Shown: positions 12,301 to 25,783 of the stretch, in pieces
Numbering within the stretch: the first letter of the stretch is position 1
How the letters are laid out: each line of letters opens with the position of its first letter
DNA from: Edaphochlamys debaryana
Lineage: Eukaryota > Chlorophyta > Chlorophyceae > Chlamydomonadales
Assembly: GCA_016858145.1 (NCBI GenBank)
Contig: JAEHOE010000028.1
Span: 310,001 to 374,000 of the forward strand
DNA length: 64,000 nucleotides
Reading direction: 5' to 3'
Notes under the pieces: model-generated
Seen by the model: the letters and a program-made list of their open reading frames with translations, nothing else
Databases searched by the model: none
Told to the model about the DNA's origin: nothing
Made by a program: the position numbers and the translations under genes

Positions 12301-13710
12301 TATGCACGTATGGCGGGCCCATGCATAGCATATGGAGTGCCTTGACCCCGTGGACTCACCGGCGTGTTGCAGCTGGCGGCAGAGTTGTAGTTGCCAAAGG
12401 AGGTTGAGCCCGCACAGGGGACCTGGGGGTAGAGGCCGGTAGGGAAGGTTAATGCTCAGGATGCTCACGGCCCCGCACCTGCCCCACACCGCTTGGGACC
12501 TTGCTTGCAGTGCTCCACTCCCGTCAAGGCGTCAATGCCCTACCCGTTGCTTGCCTGGCCTCCCCGGACCCCAGTAGTCCTGTGAACGAATTGACCCCGC
12601 CCTGCTCCGCCAGTCCCGCTGCCATGCCCTCTGCCCTCAACCCGCATCCCCTCCCAATTAAACCTGTCCCGAGGCTCACCTCAACCTCGATGATGACCTG
12701 GTCCTTGAGCTTCGCCTGGCCTAGGGAGCACGTGCCCCACATGTTCTCCCTAAGGTGGGTGACAGAGGTTGGAGAGGGCATGTCAGGGGCATGCCAGGGG
12801 CCAGGCCAGGGCTAGGCGGGGCACACCCAGAGGGAGGCGTCGGGGCTGCCTCATGACTCACATTGTGTTCATGTTGCCTTGGGACTCAGCGTTGAACCAC
12901 TGCGCAGGTAAGAGAGGGGTTCAAACAGGGGAGCGAGGTGTAGCACGGGTGATAGAGGGGGGGGATGACGGCGGCCCCTGAGCAGAGAGCATGAGAGTTC
13001 CACGAAAAGCGGTGGGTGCCATGCGGCCACCCACTGACCTGCGCTCGGAAAGAAGGGGCGTCGATGGGCCGGTTGTAGCTGCAGCTTCCGGTGAACTTCA
13101 TGAGAAAGATCACGGACGTGATGTTGACCGGGCCCACGTTCTGCTCCTTGACCCCGCCGGGGGGAGCCACGATCTCGAAAGTGTCCAAGGGGAAGCCGTC
13201 CCCAAAGATTGAGGAAGAGTTGGCGGTGTCGGTGGTTGCCCTAAGGTGGCGACGGGAGGAGGTGTTTGGTGCGGAGGGGGCACGGCTGCGCCGGACCCGC
13301 AGCGTGTAGCCGGCATACGGCACAAGAGCATCGGGAGTGGCGACCGCGAGGGGCACGGCGGGGCCCTCCTTGGAGCGGATGACGAACAGAGGATCGGGTT
13401 GGTCTTCTACGATGAGCACGTCGAGCTCGCCTGCGGGATCGGGGCGCGGGGCGCCGGGTCAGTGCTGCAGACGGACGGAAGCTCGAGCGTCGCCGACTCG
13501 CAGGATGTCCCCGCTGCGCAGGAGGACGGCGACGACGCCGGCGCTAGGTCTTATAGCCCCGAGATTTCTAACAGCTCAACGTGGAATCTCCGGCTTACCC
13601 TCGACGACATCCGTGGTCGTCTGCTGGGCGAGCGTCGCGGATACCATCACCAGGTAGAGCAAGCAGGCCACGCAGGGGCCTGCTGCCCCTGTCTGCAGCC
13701 TCGGAGCCAT
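9304..13710 (-). CDS. Gametolysin-like M11 matrix metalloprotease with SPKPP-rich tail
   Basis: Secreted zinc endopeptidase of family M11, whose members degrade or remodel the hydroxyproline-rich cell wall or matrix. The start at 13710 gives a signal peptide ([20 protein letters not shown]...). A propeptide-like part follows (exons near 13420-12990). The catalytic domain carries HEVGHNLGLMH, a full HExxHxxGxxH zinc site, with an intron falling after HEVG (codons near 11605 and 11430). [10 protein letters not shown] downstream is the likely Met-turn, and [12 protein letters not shown] follows near 11010. The C-terminal part has a cysteine/aspartate motif ([13 protein letters not shown], about 10090-10050) and a tail of tandem SPKPP units ending in Lys/Pro-rich sequence at the stop at 9304. 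About 12 exons; the boundary after exon 1 (13710-13599) was not settled. Volvox VMP proteins have a similar protease-plus-proline-rich layout. Confidence 0.88.
9541..9785 (-). repeat. 15-bp minisatellite encoding [10 protein letters not shown] repeats
   Basis: Tandem near-identical 15-bp units (plus-strand form GGCTTGGGGCTGGGC) run through this stretch. On the minus strand each encodes one Pro-Ser-Pro-Lys-Pro unit of the metalloprotease tail, with occasional Pro-to-Ser changes. Such motifs in algal wall proteins are substrates for proline hydroxylation and glycosylation. The unit keeps length changes in frame. Confidence 0.9.
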
Positions 13711-14945
13711 AGCTTGTACTCTTGAGCCTCGGAGTCGCGGTTTCTTGACCGCGCTGCTAGCGGTGAACGTTTTGCAAGCGAGATGTCGGGTTGGCGGGAG
13801 ACGCGCTTCGGTCGCTGTGTCGCTGCTGTGTTCAATATTCTTATGATTGGGTCTGGAAGGTAGAGCGGCACCTTATGTACTCACACTGCTAGCGCTACGA
13901 TCGCGGGTACGCCGACTGCGTCCGACTCCTGAGTAACGCCGGCGCCTCAACTTCGCACGTTCCCACTCCGCGCCCGCTGACCGCTACTGGCATCCTAGAC
14001 GGCCTGCGCCGATGAGTGCATGACTAGCTCCTGTATCACAGGGGGAGCTTCCGGGAGGTCGTCTCGCTAGAAGTGGGGACCCGCGCTTTACCGACATGTG
14101 CCCGCCGTTGCAAACCTCTCTTCACTGGCGACAGCCTTAGCGCCCTGGAGGTAACTTGCTGAGGTATACCTACACCGCAATGGCTGACATGGAGCGTTCA
14201 TCCACGAACTGGTGCCCGTCCATGGATTGCGCCATGTCGTCCATTCAGAGCGGCATGCTCCGCGACGATGACACTCCTGAGTCCTGACTCACGACCCCTC
14301 CAGCCTGCCCTGCAATGTCGAGTGCTTGCCACCAGGCCTGCTACGCTATACAATGTGCGCCTGCCATCTATCTGCTCACGCCAAGTCTTCCAGCTGCCCG
14401 CGCCTGTCCGCCTCCCCTACGGACACACAGGGATGCGTGCGTCCCTCCGACTACCCAGCCTATCTGTAATTGCCCCCAACGCCCTGCTCCCCTTGACCCG
14501 CCTGCATCTCGCTGCGCCGCCGCAAGACGCCACACTGCCATCCGGCGGGGCTTCGCGGACCCATTCAATCCCTCCCCACGCCCCGCTGCTGGCGGCAAGG
14601 ACCCCACCACCGCACCACCCCTGCTCGCCGCCTTATTCCTCCATGCCGCCACCCGCCACAATAGTAATCACCCCACCGGTGCCTCCAGCTCCACCAAGCC
14701 AGGGACTGGCTAGTTCCTCCGGCTTCGATTGGACAAATGGAGCTCACGGCAAGGGCCAGAGCCACTAAACTAGTATGGCCTGAGTCCGCCCGCAAGAGAA
14801 TGCTTGCTGCCACGTCTGTACGGTCCAACCTGTCCAATCTATCGACTGCGGGCCGCACGCACCCTTGGGGCTACAAATTCACCATATCCCGACCCCTGCC
14901 AAAGCGCGCCGCCCCCACCTCCGCGCTCGCTTAGGTGGCTTAGCG
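13711..14945. other. Intergenic region between two minus-strand genes
   Basis: Holds the 3' UTR of the kinesin gene and the promoter of the metalloprotease. The local composition drops in GC relative to the flanking exons. A CCAAT motif occurs on the minus strand near 13850. I see no coding exon and no clear TGTAA on the minus strand. Confidence 0.45.
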
Positions 14946-17900
14946 TCACCGCCAAATGGCCTTCTTGTGGGCAGCCGCCACCGCGGCCGCAGCGGCCGCA
15001 GCAGCAGAGCCGCTGCTGTCCCGCACGCCCGCCTTGCTCCCTGCGAGTAAGACACGACAAGCCACACAGGGCAAACCTTTTCAGCGGGTGTCTGGGGCCG
15101 GCAAGACAACCACACGAGAGCGCACTGGCCCCCGGCCCCATAGGAGCTCCGACCCGCTCCGCAATGCTTCACTACACGCCCTGACGTGACCACCCAGCAC
15201 CGTGAACCCTGGCCACCCACCGTCCATGCTGGTGCTGACCGCCGCGCCGAACGCCGGCACCGCGGCCATGCCGGACCCCGTGCGCTGCGCGTGGTTGGCG
15301 TCGATGTGCTCCCAGTTGCGCTGCATGGACTGGCGCAGTGCCGCGGTGCGCTCCCTCGCCGCCGCCGCCTTCTCCTTGAACATTGCCGTGAGTGGGGCTG
15401 GGGATGGGGGACGGGGGATGGGGAATGAACGACTCAGCAGCGTCCAGCGGTCGTACGGTCGCATCGTCGTACAGCCAGGGGCCGTCGTACAGCCAGGGTT
15501 CCGTACACCGCCGTGTTCAAGCCTACCGTGGGCACGGCCCTCGACGACCGCCCCGTCAACATCGGCACCCCGCTCTACATCAGCAGGACTTACTGTTGGG
15601 CTTGCTGGCGCTGATGGACATGGGGGAGTCAACCACGCCGGGCGTTCCGGCGGCGCGGGTGGGTGTGATCATCATGTAGGAGGAGGGCTGCTGGTTCTCG
15701 CCGCCCAGGCCGAGGCCGGAGAGGCGGTCACGTGCCGAGGGAGAGGAGGACCAGGCGCCGCCCAGGCCGGAGCTCTTGAGGCCGCTGCCGAGGCGCGGGA
15801 TGAGCGAGCCGCCGTGCGGCGGCGTGCCCAGGGAGTTCCGCGGGCTGGTGGCCGCGCCCGTTGCCATGTGGAGCGGCGGCCGGGCGATGCGGGGGCTGGA
15901 GCTAGCCACGGGCGGGGCGAGGGTCGGGCGGAAGTCCGCGGAGTCCCGAAGCGACCCCACACCGCTTGCCTCGGCCGCCGCTGCTGCGGCGGCGCTCGTG
16001 AGCGAGCCCGAGCCGCCCGAGCCCCACAGCGCGGGGCGCCGCGCCGACTGGCTCCCGCCCACGCCGGGCGGCGCCGCGACTGGCGAGGCGGAGGCGCGCC
16101 CGGAGCCGGAGCCCTGGCGCGTCAGCACGGGGCCCTCGCCGCTGGCCCCGAGCGCATCGGGGCCGGGCGGCGCCAGGGTCTGGGAGGAGCGGAGTGAGGA
16201 AGCCCAGGTGGTGGGCTGGCGGGCCGAGTGGGTCTGCGCGATCAGGGACGCGCGCGCCCATGGCCCCATGGCGTTGAGCGACCCGCCCCCGGCGCCCGTG
16301 CGGCGAGCGGACGGCGTGCCGCCGGCGGTGGACGCGGCGGCAGCGCCCGGGTTGGATGGGCTGGGGCCCGTGTGCGGTGAGAAGGTGAAGGCCTGGGGCG
16401 GGGAAGGCGTGAATGGGTGAAGGGAAGTGCGGGATTGGAGTGAGCGCGATGAGTGCTCCCAGGGCTAGTATCTGGGAAGGCAGCACTCATGTAGCAGGAC
16501 TCGAATACTCTGCCCCACAACCCTCTTGAGCTTGGAGCCCGACCCACCTCGCTGTCCTCGGTGGCAGGGGACGCGGGCGACACGCGCAGCGCGAACGGCC
16601 CCGCCCCGCCGAGCGACACCTCCATGCCGCTGCCCCCGGCGCTGCCGCCCGCGCCTCCCCCCACGCCCCCGCCGCTGCCCGTGCCGCTGCGCCGCAGCTG
16701 CTGCACGCGCCGGGAGGCGCCGCCCGCGCTCTCCCGCTGCGAGCCCCCCCGGCCCAGCACGTGCCCAGACCCGGCCGAGGCCAGGTCCTCGTCGCCCTCC
16801 GGCACGGACGGTGGGTACGGCGGGAGGCCCATGAGGCGGCGGTAGTCGGCGATGAGGGCGGCGCGGTTCTTGGAGCCGGCGTACCAGACCTGGCCCTCGA
16901 TCACCTGGCCCTTGAGCGCCTCCTGTGGGGGTGGGGTTGGAGAGGAGACGGGTCAGAGAGCTGGGGTCAGAGCTTGAGCTGCCGGAAACATGGGCGCGAA
17001 GGGGCGCTGGTTGGCCAACGCCTCAGGCTGCGGTTGCGCCTTACGTCCACGCGCAAGGCAAAGGGCAGACAAGGGAAGGCGGGGCGACGCCGGGGCCTAC
17101 ACGGACCTTGAGCGCCGCGACCGTGAGCTTAGGCAGCCGCGTCTCGTGGCCGGACATGTAGCGCTTGAGGTTGATGTCGTCCAGCACGGGGCCCTCGTAC
17201 GCGGCTACGCTGGCGGTGCGGTCTCCGCCGGTCGACGGCGGCGTGTTGGCGGCGCTGGCGCTGCGGCGGAGGGACCTCCGGCGCGTGCCCTGGTTGGAGA
17301 AGCCGTCGCCCGACGCATCGGAGCCATTGCCGTAACCGCTGCCGTTGAGGTTTCCGGTGTTACCGTTGGCCGCCGCCGCGGCGGCGCTGTTGCGGCGCGA
17401 GCCGGAGTTGGCCGGCATGGTGGAGCGACGGCGCAGGAAGCGGGAGCTGGCGTTACGGCCGCCACGGATCGCCGGCGTGGCGTGGTCCGGGTCCCAGTCG
17501 TCGTCGTTGTCGTCGTCGTCCGACTCCTCGTCTTCCTCCTCCTCCTCTTCTGACCCGTCGTCTTCCTCGACCTCGCTGTCGTCGTGGTGGGCGCCCTGCG
17601 CGTCGTAAGCAACGGCACCAGTCAGGGCACGTCAGAGCAAGTCAGGGACTAGGAGGAAAAGGAGGAGCGGAGCGGGGGAGGAGGCGAAGTTTGCAACCAT
17701 GCAAAGGCGCGCGGCCCAGCATTGTGCTGCCGCTAGGTAAGCGTGTCACCGGTCACCACCCTCCTGCCCTCCTTCTCACCCCCTCCTCCTCGTCGGATTC
17801 GTCGCCCTCCGTCGGGGAGTAGCGCTGCGAGGTGCCGACGCTGTCCGTTACCCGCGGCCGCACCCCCGAGGGAATGGGCGACAGGAACTCCAGCGCCTGC

Positions 17901-20900
17901 ACGTGGGGGAGGATTGCGGGCCGTCAAGACCTTCTGATGCCCCTCCACACAACAGCACATAAGCGCCAACTGCAACACAACAAGGCCCGATCTTCCTCCC
18001 ATACCCACGTGCACACCCGCTTGTACCCCACACAAGATCAGCATACGGCGAGCAGCACCTAGAAACCGCTACCCCCGTACCGTACCTTGGGCCGCATGCC
18101 CGGCTCCCCCTCCGCATCCGCTGCGCTCGGCGTGCCCGGTCCGCTGGCGTCATCCATCTCAACGTCACCGTCCACGTCCATGGCATCCCCATCCGCTTCC
18201 CCGTCACCACCGCCGACCTCGCCACCCGCCAAGGCCGCCTGGTTGGCGGCGGCCTCGGCTGCCGCCAGCGCGCGGGCCGCTGCCGCCGCCTGCTCGGGCC
18301 CGAAGCCGCCTGCCAGCGCCTTGCCGCTGCCGCCCCGCAGCGCCTGGCTGGAGGGCGCGGGCGTGTTGTTGCGGGTGACCACGTGGAGCTCCTCGAGCAC
18401 GGCGTCCACCTGGGGCGGAGGCAGGGGCATGGAGGCGGCAGGGGTGAAAGGGGTTGGCACACCGGGTGAATTGGGGGTGTGGGGTGGTGGGGCTGGGGTT
18501 GCGTGCGGGGGTTGCGTGTGGGACTCGGGCCTCAGCAGGCGGCAGGGTGGGGAGCACGTGGGTGGGTGGGGTAGGGTTTAGGACATGGGAGGACGAGCAA
18601 ACCCATGGCTTGTCCGCGGAAAGCACGACTCAGCTCAGGCCCGAGCAGGGACGGCTGCGTGCGGGCACCCTCAGCAGCACGCACCTGCTTGTCCGTCTCG
18701 TCCTGCGCAGACAGGCTGGTGTGGTGGTGCGGCGCGGAGACCACGTGCGCGGCGGCCGCCTGCAGCGCCGCCGCCAGCTTGCGGTACTGCGAGCACTTCT
18801 TCTGCGCGCCCTCCAGCTGCGGAGCACAGGAAGCCCCCAAAGGCAACGGGTGAAGGCAAGGAGACAGACACAAAGCCACAAACCTTGAGGCGGGCCATGC
18901 AGCCCGCACGTGGGCAAGCTGGGCTGGAAAGCAGTGTAAGACAGGCAAAGGGGCTGCGCGACGTACCTGCACCCGCAGCACCTCCACCTCCTCGCTGTAC
19001 CGCACCATGTCCACCGTCAGGTCGTTGCAGAGGCACCTGCGGGCAACACGAGCAGGCGAGAGGGGGGCTGAGCCAAGCCGGGCCAAGCGCAGTGCGGGCA
19101 AGACTGGCTGTTGTGGGAGTCTCCGGTACGCATGACGACGCTGCTCCACATCGCACATCCTGCCTCGCCGCTCCCCAGACCCGCGGGCCACCCACTTGGA
19201 CTCCACGGCGATGCGGAAGAGCGTGCGAAGCAGCTCCCGGCACTCTACCACGCTCTTGAGCCCCGTCCAGCGCCGCACGTCCATGGCGCCCTGCCCGCGG
19301 CTCTCCTCCTCGGCCTTCTGCCGCTCCCAGCCCGCCTGCAGCTCCGTGATCTGGTTGTTGTGGTACGACACCTGGGGACAGGGGCGGGCGGGAGACGGGT
19401 GCGAGAGGAAAGAAAGTATGCGTGCTGAGTGCTGGAGGCGCTGTGGGCGGGTGCATCAACTAGGCAGGAGAGGCCAGGAGGGATGATGACCAGGCAGAGA
19501 ATTGGCGGCAGTAGGCTTGACAATCCCCACACACCTTGTCCTCCAGCTCCTGCTTTCGCGCGAGCAGTTTCTCGCGGGCCTCGGGCCCAACTGGGATGCC
19601 GGCCGCGCCCGCAGCAGCGGCCGCAGCCGCCGCGTCGGGGCTGACCGGCACCCCGGCCGCCAGCAGAAGCGGCGAGTTGGGCGCCAGCTGGTCCAGAATG
19701 GTAAGCCGCTTCTCCAGCTCCTGCCAACGGAAGGGCGCGCGAGAGGGTCGGAGGGGGTGAGGGAGGACTCGAGCATGCGCTAGCCGCCGGCTGCTCCATT
19801 GCACCCCCCGGTCCCTGCCCCTTCCTGTTGGTATGGTTGAGGACACCCTTCGCCAGCATGTGCCCAGAGCAAACGCCACAGGGCGCCAGGACCACCGCAC
19901 CTTGAGCTTGCGCGAGGCCTCCGCCCGCTGCGCCAGCTCGCCGTCAATGACCTTGCGGAACTCGCAGCTCATGTTGCACAGCTCCAGCTCGCGAGACAGC
20001 CACTCGCGCCGGTCCTTGTCGGTGCGGAGCGGCGGGGCCTGTGAGAGGGAGGGCATGGATTGCTAGCGCTCAGAGAGTGTGCAAGACTGGCACCCCCCGG
20101 CTCACGCCAGAGCCGCCCGTCCGGGACACTTGGGCAGCACGTCCTGTCCCGCGCACGACACTTGGGAAGCAAGAAACCCCCACAGGTATGCGGCATGTCC
20201 CGCAGGAGCAGCGTGTGTAGGCCGTTCTTCCCAACCCACCTGGCCGTTGGGCTGGCTCTCGACCACCCCCGCGGGCTGCTGGGCGGCCGCCGCCGCGGCA
20301 GCCTGGTGCGCGGCGGTGGAGTGGGCAGCGCGGCGGCTCTTGGCCTCCTCCAGCTCCTGGGGGCCGAGGAGGGCGGGAGCAGTTAGGAAGTGCGGCGGCC
20401 CTCATAGCGGTGGATACTCAGCGGTGTCGGCTGCCAGGCGGACTAGCTTGTCACATAGGCGGCAATAGCCCCGAAATCTCAACAGCCCCCACCTTAATGC
20501 GCTTGCGTGCTGCGTTGGCGTCGGAGATCTTGCGCTGCAGCACCGCATTCTGCTTAGCCTGAGGCGGGAAGGAGGGGAGCAGGAGGGATGAAGGGGTTGA
20601 AAGCCAGACATGCTCTGTGCCCACCCCTGCTGGACCTGTACCCAATATTCCGGCCCCCGTCGCCTGCCCTGCTCCACACCTGCATCGCCTCCAGGTGCTG
20701 TATCGTGGCCCGGTCCTTGCGGCTCTGCTTGCGCAGCTGCGACAGCTCCTTCTCCCGCTCCTGCCGCCACGTCGCGAACTGCTTGGCGTTGGCCTCGAGC
20801 TGCTTCTGGACGGCGACCTGGCAAGACACAAGAAACCAGGGCAGGGAGGTAACAGGCGCATGAGAGCTGCGATGAGATGCAGGATGCGAGGTCGGGGCAT

Positions 20901-23900
20901 GTGCACAGTCAAGGAGGAGGAGGGGCTACCTCGGCCCCAAGCCCGACCACGCCCCGGCGGAGGCCGGCTAGAGTCCGGGCCGTACCTTTTGCTGCTTGAT
21001 GCGCGTAATGTCGGCCGCCAGGCGGCGGTGCGCCTCCTCGGTCCGCTGCTTGAGCTTCTCCATGTGGGTCATCTCCCGCTCCTTGTGGCGCAGCTGCGGG
21101 GCGAGCGGAGCGGGGGCACAGGCGGCAGGGGTGGGGAGCGTCGCACGGCATTACCGGAACAAGCAGCAACGGATGCAGCAATGTTTGCCGGGCTCGAATG
21201 CTTGAGGTCTGGACTAGCTTGCCGCTCGATGCAGCGGCAGAAGGCAACAATTAGCCTGGTGCTCTCCATACAAGGCTGCAGCCCCTCTGCCCTCGCTCTC
21301 ACGTCCTTGAGCTTCTCGTCGTACTGCTTCAGCCGCTCCTTGTAGCCCGCCTCAAGGCGCTTGCGCTCCTCCTCGTTCGCCACCGTCAGCGCGTTGAGCT
21401 TCTGCGTTGCGGAAGCACGAGGGGACGAGGAGATGGAGCAGGCGGACTAGACTTGATGCTCCGCTGACCGCCTGCCGCCCGCCTGAGCTGCACCCTCCCT
21501 CTGCCTCCGCCAGGCCCGGCACCCGCCCCACGGCTTTTGGCAAGTGGCACCTCGTGCAACTTCTACACAAGGGGTGGGGCCCAGCGCGCTCGCACTCACG
21601 TCCAGCAGCGCCTTTCGCTCCGCCACCAGCTTGTCGCGTTGCGTCTCTAGCTCGACAAGCACCCTGCAATAACAGGCGTCGAACGTCACAAGACTAAAGC
21701 AACGAGAGCAAGCCCTGGGTCAGCGAGTCAGCTTAACCGCCTTGCTGTCGCACGTGCTCCCCATGCTGTGCACCTCGTCCTGCCGTACCTGTCGTACTGC
21801 TGCTTGAGCGCGGGCGCGTTGCCAGTGTCCGTCATGAGCTGCACCATCTTGCGCTCCTTGGCCTCGAGCTGCTTCTGCAGCAGGGCCACCTCCTTCTTCA
21901 TCTTCTCCTGGTTCAGCCTGCGGGGGCGAGCAGGTGCCGGAACGAAGCTCGCTCACCCACCGTGCATTCATCCGCCCGCATGTCCAGTGCGCCAGCCTAC
22001 ACAAAACACCGCAAGCACGCACGATGCGGCCTGCAAACCCCCGTCCATCCTACGTACGTAGCCCCAGATCGACCACACGTCACGTGCAACCCCTCCTTGT
22101 TTGTGCTCACGTGTGCGCCGCCAGCTGAGCCATGAAGTACTCCTCCTCCACCACCAGCTCCAGGTGCTGGTCGCCCCCTTCGTCGTCGCCGTGCGCGTCG
22201 TCGCCCTGCCCGGGCGAGGCTCCCAGGCCGCCTGGAGCGGGGCAGAGGAGCGGGGCGCCTGAGCTAAGCGGTACAGCGGCGTGTCATGTCAGCAACAAAG
22301 ACGCGTGCCAGTGCGGCAGTAAGTGCGGTAGCATAGAGTGGGGCTGTGCCGACATGCAGCCGTGGTGTGGTGCCGGGATCGGAGCCAACAGCCAAGGCGC
22401 CCGGCCCGACCCAGTCCCGCATGTCGCTCACCCGGCGAGCCGTGGTCGAGGTCGCCAGGGGTGGAGGGAGCGCCCGGCGTGCGAGGAACGCCGCCGTGAC
22501 CGCGATGCCGCCTGCGAGGGAACACAAGATGCGGGAGCTGAACGCTGGGCCATAGGATAGACGGTGACAAGGCAAGCCCTGTCTGGCCGCCCATGCCATG
22601 AGCACACACGCAAAGGTTCAGGCTCATGCCCGGAGGATTTATCAGAGCACGCCCGCCCTAGCGACAAGTCCCCCGGCACGCACGCGAAGGAGAGGTGCGC
22701 CAGGGACTTCATGCTCTTGAGCTCCTCCTCCAGCTCCGCGATGCGAGACACGTAGCCCTTGACGATGTCGAGCCCGGGCAGCGGCAGCGGCCCCAGCGAG
22801 CCCGCCCCGCCCTCGGCCGCCTGCTGCTCGCCGCTGCTGTGGTGCATGGGGCGAGGGCAGGGGGAGGGTAGAGCCATACAGCTTAGAGAACAACGGGTAG
22901 GGAGTCAAGGTGCGTCCTAGCTGGAGAGACGGAGCTACCGTAAAAGGCCCGTGCGCCGCGCTCACCTGTGCAACGCTAGCCCTGAAGCGGCGGCGGCCTG
23001 GCCCATGCGCAGCAAGTCGCACTGCGCCTGCGCCGTGTGCCACTTGTCCGTCACCGCTGCGATGGATTGCCGAAGCTCGTCCTGCAGGGGCCAAGGCCAC
23101 AAGAGCTTAACCATCACACGCCCCGTCCTCCGCCCTCAACCTCAGTCGCCCTCAACCTCCTTAAACCGCCCCTCGAGCCCCTTTGTAGCCCTTTCTGTGG
23201 CCCCGACCCACCATGTCCATCTTTAGCCGCAGGTTCTCCGACTCGAGCGTGCTGTTCTCCTGCGTGAGCCGCTCCACCACCGCCTCCAGCGCGCTGCTGC
23301 CCAGACCCCGTCCGCCTCCGCCCAGCGCCTCCGCCAGCGCCCCGTCGTTGCCCGTTGCCGCCAGCGCGCGCTGCAGGACGGGCACAGAAAGAGTGGGGCA
23401 TGAATGGCGGTTGGGGGCTGAGCAAGCAGATCAGCTGTCGTACGCTCCCAACGCCATCTGGCGTCACGCCTCACCGCAGCCCCGGGGGGCCAGCGACGCC
23501 AGCCAGCCTCGGGGGGCCAGCCAGCCAGCCTCAGCGCAGCCCCGGGGGTCTGAGCGCAAGCCTCAGGGCCGCTAGCCCCAGGCACCGGGACCGCCCCGGT
23601 GGCGCCACCCGCCACCGGCCTACCCCTGGCCCCACCTTGAGCGATAGGTTCTCCGAGCGCAGCTGCGCCACGGTGTTCCTCAGCACCGCCAGCTGCGCCG
23701 CCACGGGGTCGCGGTTCACCACGGGCTTGTTGCGGATGTGCCTCGCGCGGTCGGCATACCTGCAATATGAGAGGAAGACAAGAGAGTTTGAGAGGCTGGG
23801 GTTGGGCTAATAACGGGGTGCGGTCAGAGGAGGGTCTCCGAAAGTGGGCGCTGCGAGGCGTGGAGGTAAGTTGCGGACGCCAGTTGGCAAAGCGGGGCCC

Positions 23901-25783
23901 ACCGTAGCGTGTTGAGGCTCTCCTCGAAGTTGGAGTCCGCGGGGGAGACGCAGGCAATCATCACGGTGCGGCTGTTGCCGCCCAGCGAGTCCTGTGGACA
24001 TGAGAGCCACCCGCGTGAGGACAGGGTATATAAGACCTGGCCACTCGCAGGCATGCGGTACGGATGGGTGCATACGACCTTGACACTCGCAGGCATACGG
24101 TACGGCATACGGATGGGTGCTCGCAGGCACCCGGCCTGGTCAGGGCCCACCTGCAGAAGGCGCGTGAGCTTTGAGTCGCGGTAGGGGATATGTTTGTGGT
24201 TGTCCACGATGGCGTTGATGACGTTGCCCAGCGCCAGCAGGCCCCGGTTGATGTGGATGCCCTCCTTGAGCCGTGCGCCTGCGGTGCACGGAACACAGCA
24301 ATCTGTCAGAGACGCCAGCCCTCAGGTACGTTGGCAGGACCACGGCCCTCGGCGAGAGCCCGCCTTTTCCTGCACTTGCATGTAACCCATGCGTGACCCC
24401 CCGCAGCCCCATGCTCACCCTCGGCCTTGGTCCGCTTGGCGCGCTCGCTCCCCGCCAGGTCCACCAGGTGCATCTTGGCACACAGGTAGTCCTCCACGCC
24501 CTCCGCCTCCTCCGCCCCCGCCTCCTCGTCATCATCGTCGCCGTCATCGCCGCCTGAGGCGAAATTCCCAGTCGCAGCAGCCACACATGTAAAGTTAGGC
24601 GCATGTTTGCACGTACGAGACCGGGACCTTCAGGCCGCGCTATGCGGCAGTCAGCTCGTCGTCAAGGGCCGGGATGGAAGCATCTTAGCCTGAGCCCGGC
24701 ACAGCCCACAGAGCCTCCCCGCAGAGCCCCTTGTGCCGCTCACCCTGCGTGCTGGCGCCGTCCCCCGTGGTGGCCGTCATGGGCGTGGACACCTGCGCAG
24801 ACTCCTGCCGCCGCTGCTCCAGCGTGATGCTGAAGATGGCGTGGGAGCGGCTGCTGCGCTGGTTCATGTTGGTGGATGCCGTCGAGCGGTTGAGGGTGCC
24901 GTCCTGGAGCACGGCGGCCATCTCCTCCCGCGAGCGCACCTCCCGCTCCACGGCCCCGTACAGCGCCACGCCGCCGCTCTGCGTCTCCCGGATTGTAATG
25001 GCCGGGCGGGACGCGTTGTTGTGGGGCAGCAGCAGGTCCTTGACCTCCTCCTGTGGGTGGGAGGAATTGAGTTGTGGTGTTCGAGAAGATGGAGCAAAGA
25101 CCTTGGCATTGGGGAGCCCTGGACCAGCTCACGCGTGATTCGCTCCCACCCCCACGGACTGCAGGCCCCGTGACTGTGCATCCCACGGCGCCCTCTTGCA
25201 AGCGCCTGTTTGGACTCGTGAGACCGTACCCATGCAGCCCCATCCACCTTATGGATCTCCACGAAGCTGACACGGACTGTAATGGCGCAGTCCTTGGTGG
25301 TCTCTATCCGGGAGAAAATGTGGTTGATGGCGTCGGGGATGACTCCCCGGCACTTGCCCCCCGGTTTGTACTCGCTCCCCATAGTGAACGTCTTGCCCGA
25401 GCCAGTCTGGCCATAGGCGAACACGGTGGCGTTGTAGCCCTTGAAGAGGCCATCCACGAGGGGCGCCACGCAACGGGAGTAGAGGAGGTCGGGGTTCGTG
25501 CCGCCCTCCCCATAGACATGGTCGTAGGTGAACGTGTGCTGCCCGGTCGTTACCTGCGTTGCGCAAGAGTATCCTCATGATGCTCTCTACCAGGAGCACT
25601 AGGCAGGGAGTGCTGCAGGCTGGGGCGCTTGCGCAAACATGCCTGGGGTAGCCCGGGTGTCACGAAGACGCTTTCGCGGCAGCCGTCTTCCTGCTCAGAC
25701 GCCACCAGCGGCCGCAGCTTCACGGCAACGCAAACGTTTTGCGCCCCGGCGTCCTCTCCATTTTGGGGCTTCGGCTCATCCAT
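14946..25783 (-). CDS. Kinesin-4 family motor protein
   Basis: Microtubule plus-end motor of the kinesin-4 group (KIF4/FRA1-like). The start at 25783 opens [20 protein letters not shown]. Motor exons run from there to about 23640 and carry the P-loop [15 protein letters not shown], switch I NQRSSRSH, switch [14 protein letters not shown], then [19 protein letters not shown] and NKPVVNRDP at the neck, all intact. The group assignment rests on [19 protein letters not shown] and on the stalk motif [20 protein letters not shown] (near 21800), which kinesin-4 proteins share. A long coiled-coil stalk of many short exons follows (about 23300-18700). The tail is acidic (Asp/Glu runs near 17600-17500) and then Ser/Gly/Ala-rich with a KLTVAALK segment. 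The last exons were placed at 15390-15200 and just upstream of the TGA at 14946, joined by frame. Likely roles are spindle midzone, wall-related transport or cilia; the sequence does not decide. Confidence 0.9.
24028..24131. repeat. Short tandem repeat in a kinesin intron
   Basis: Two to three imperfect copies of a unit of about 40 bp built on CTCGCAGGCAT.CGGTACGGAT lie in the intron between two motor exons. This is a simple local duplication with no coding role. Confidence 0.7.
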
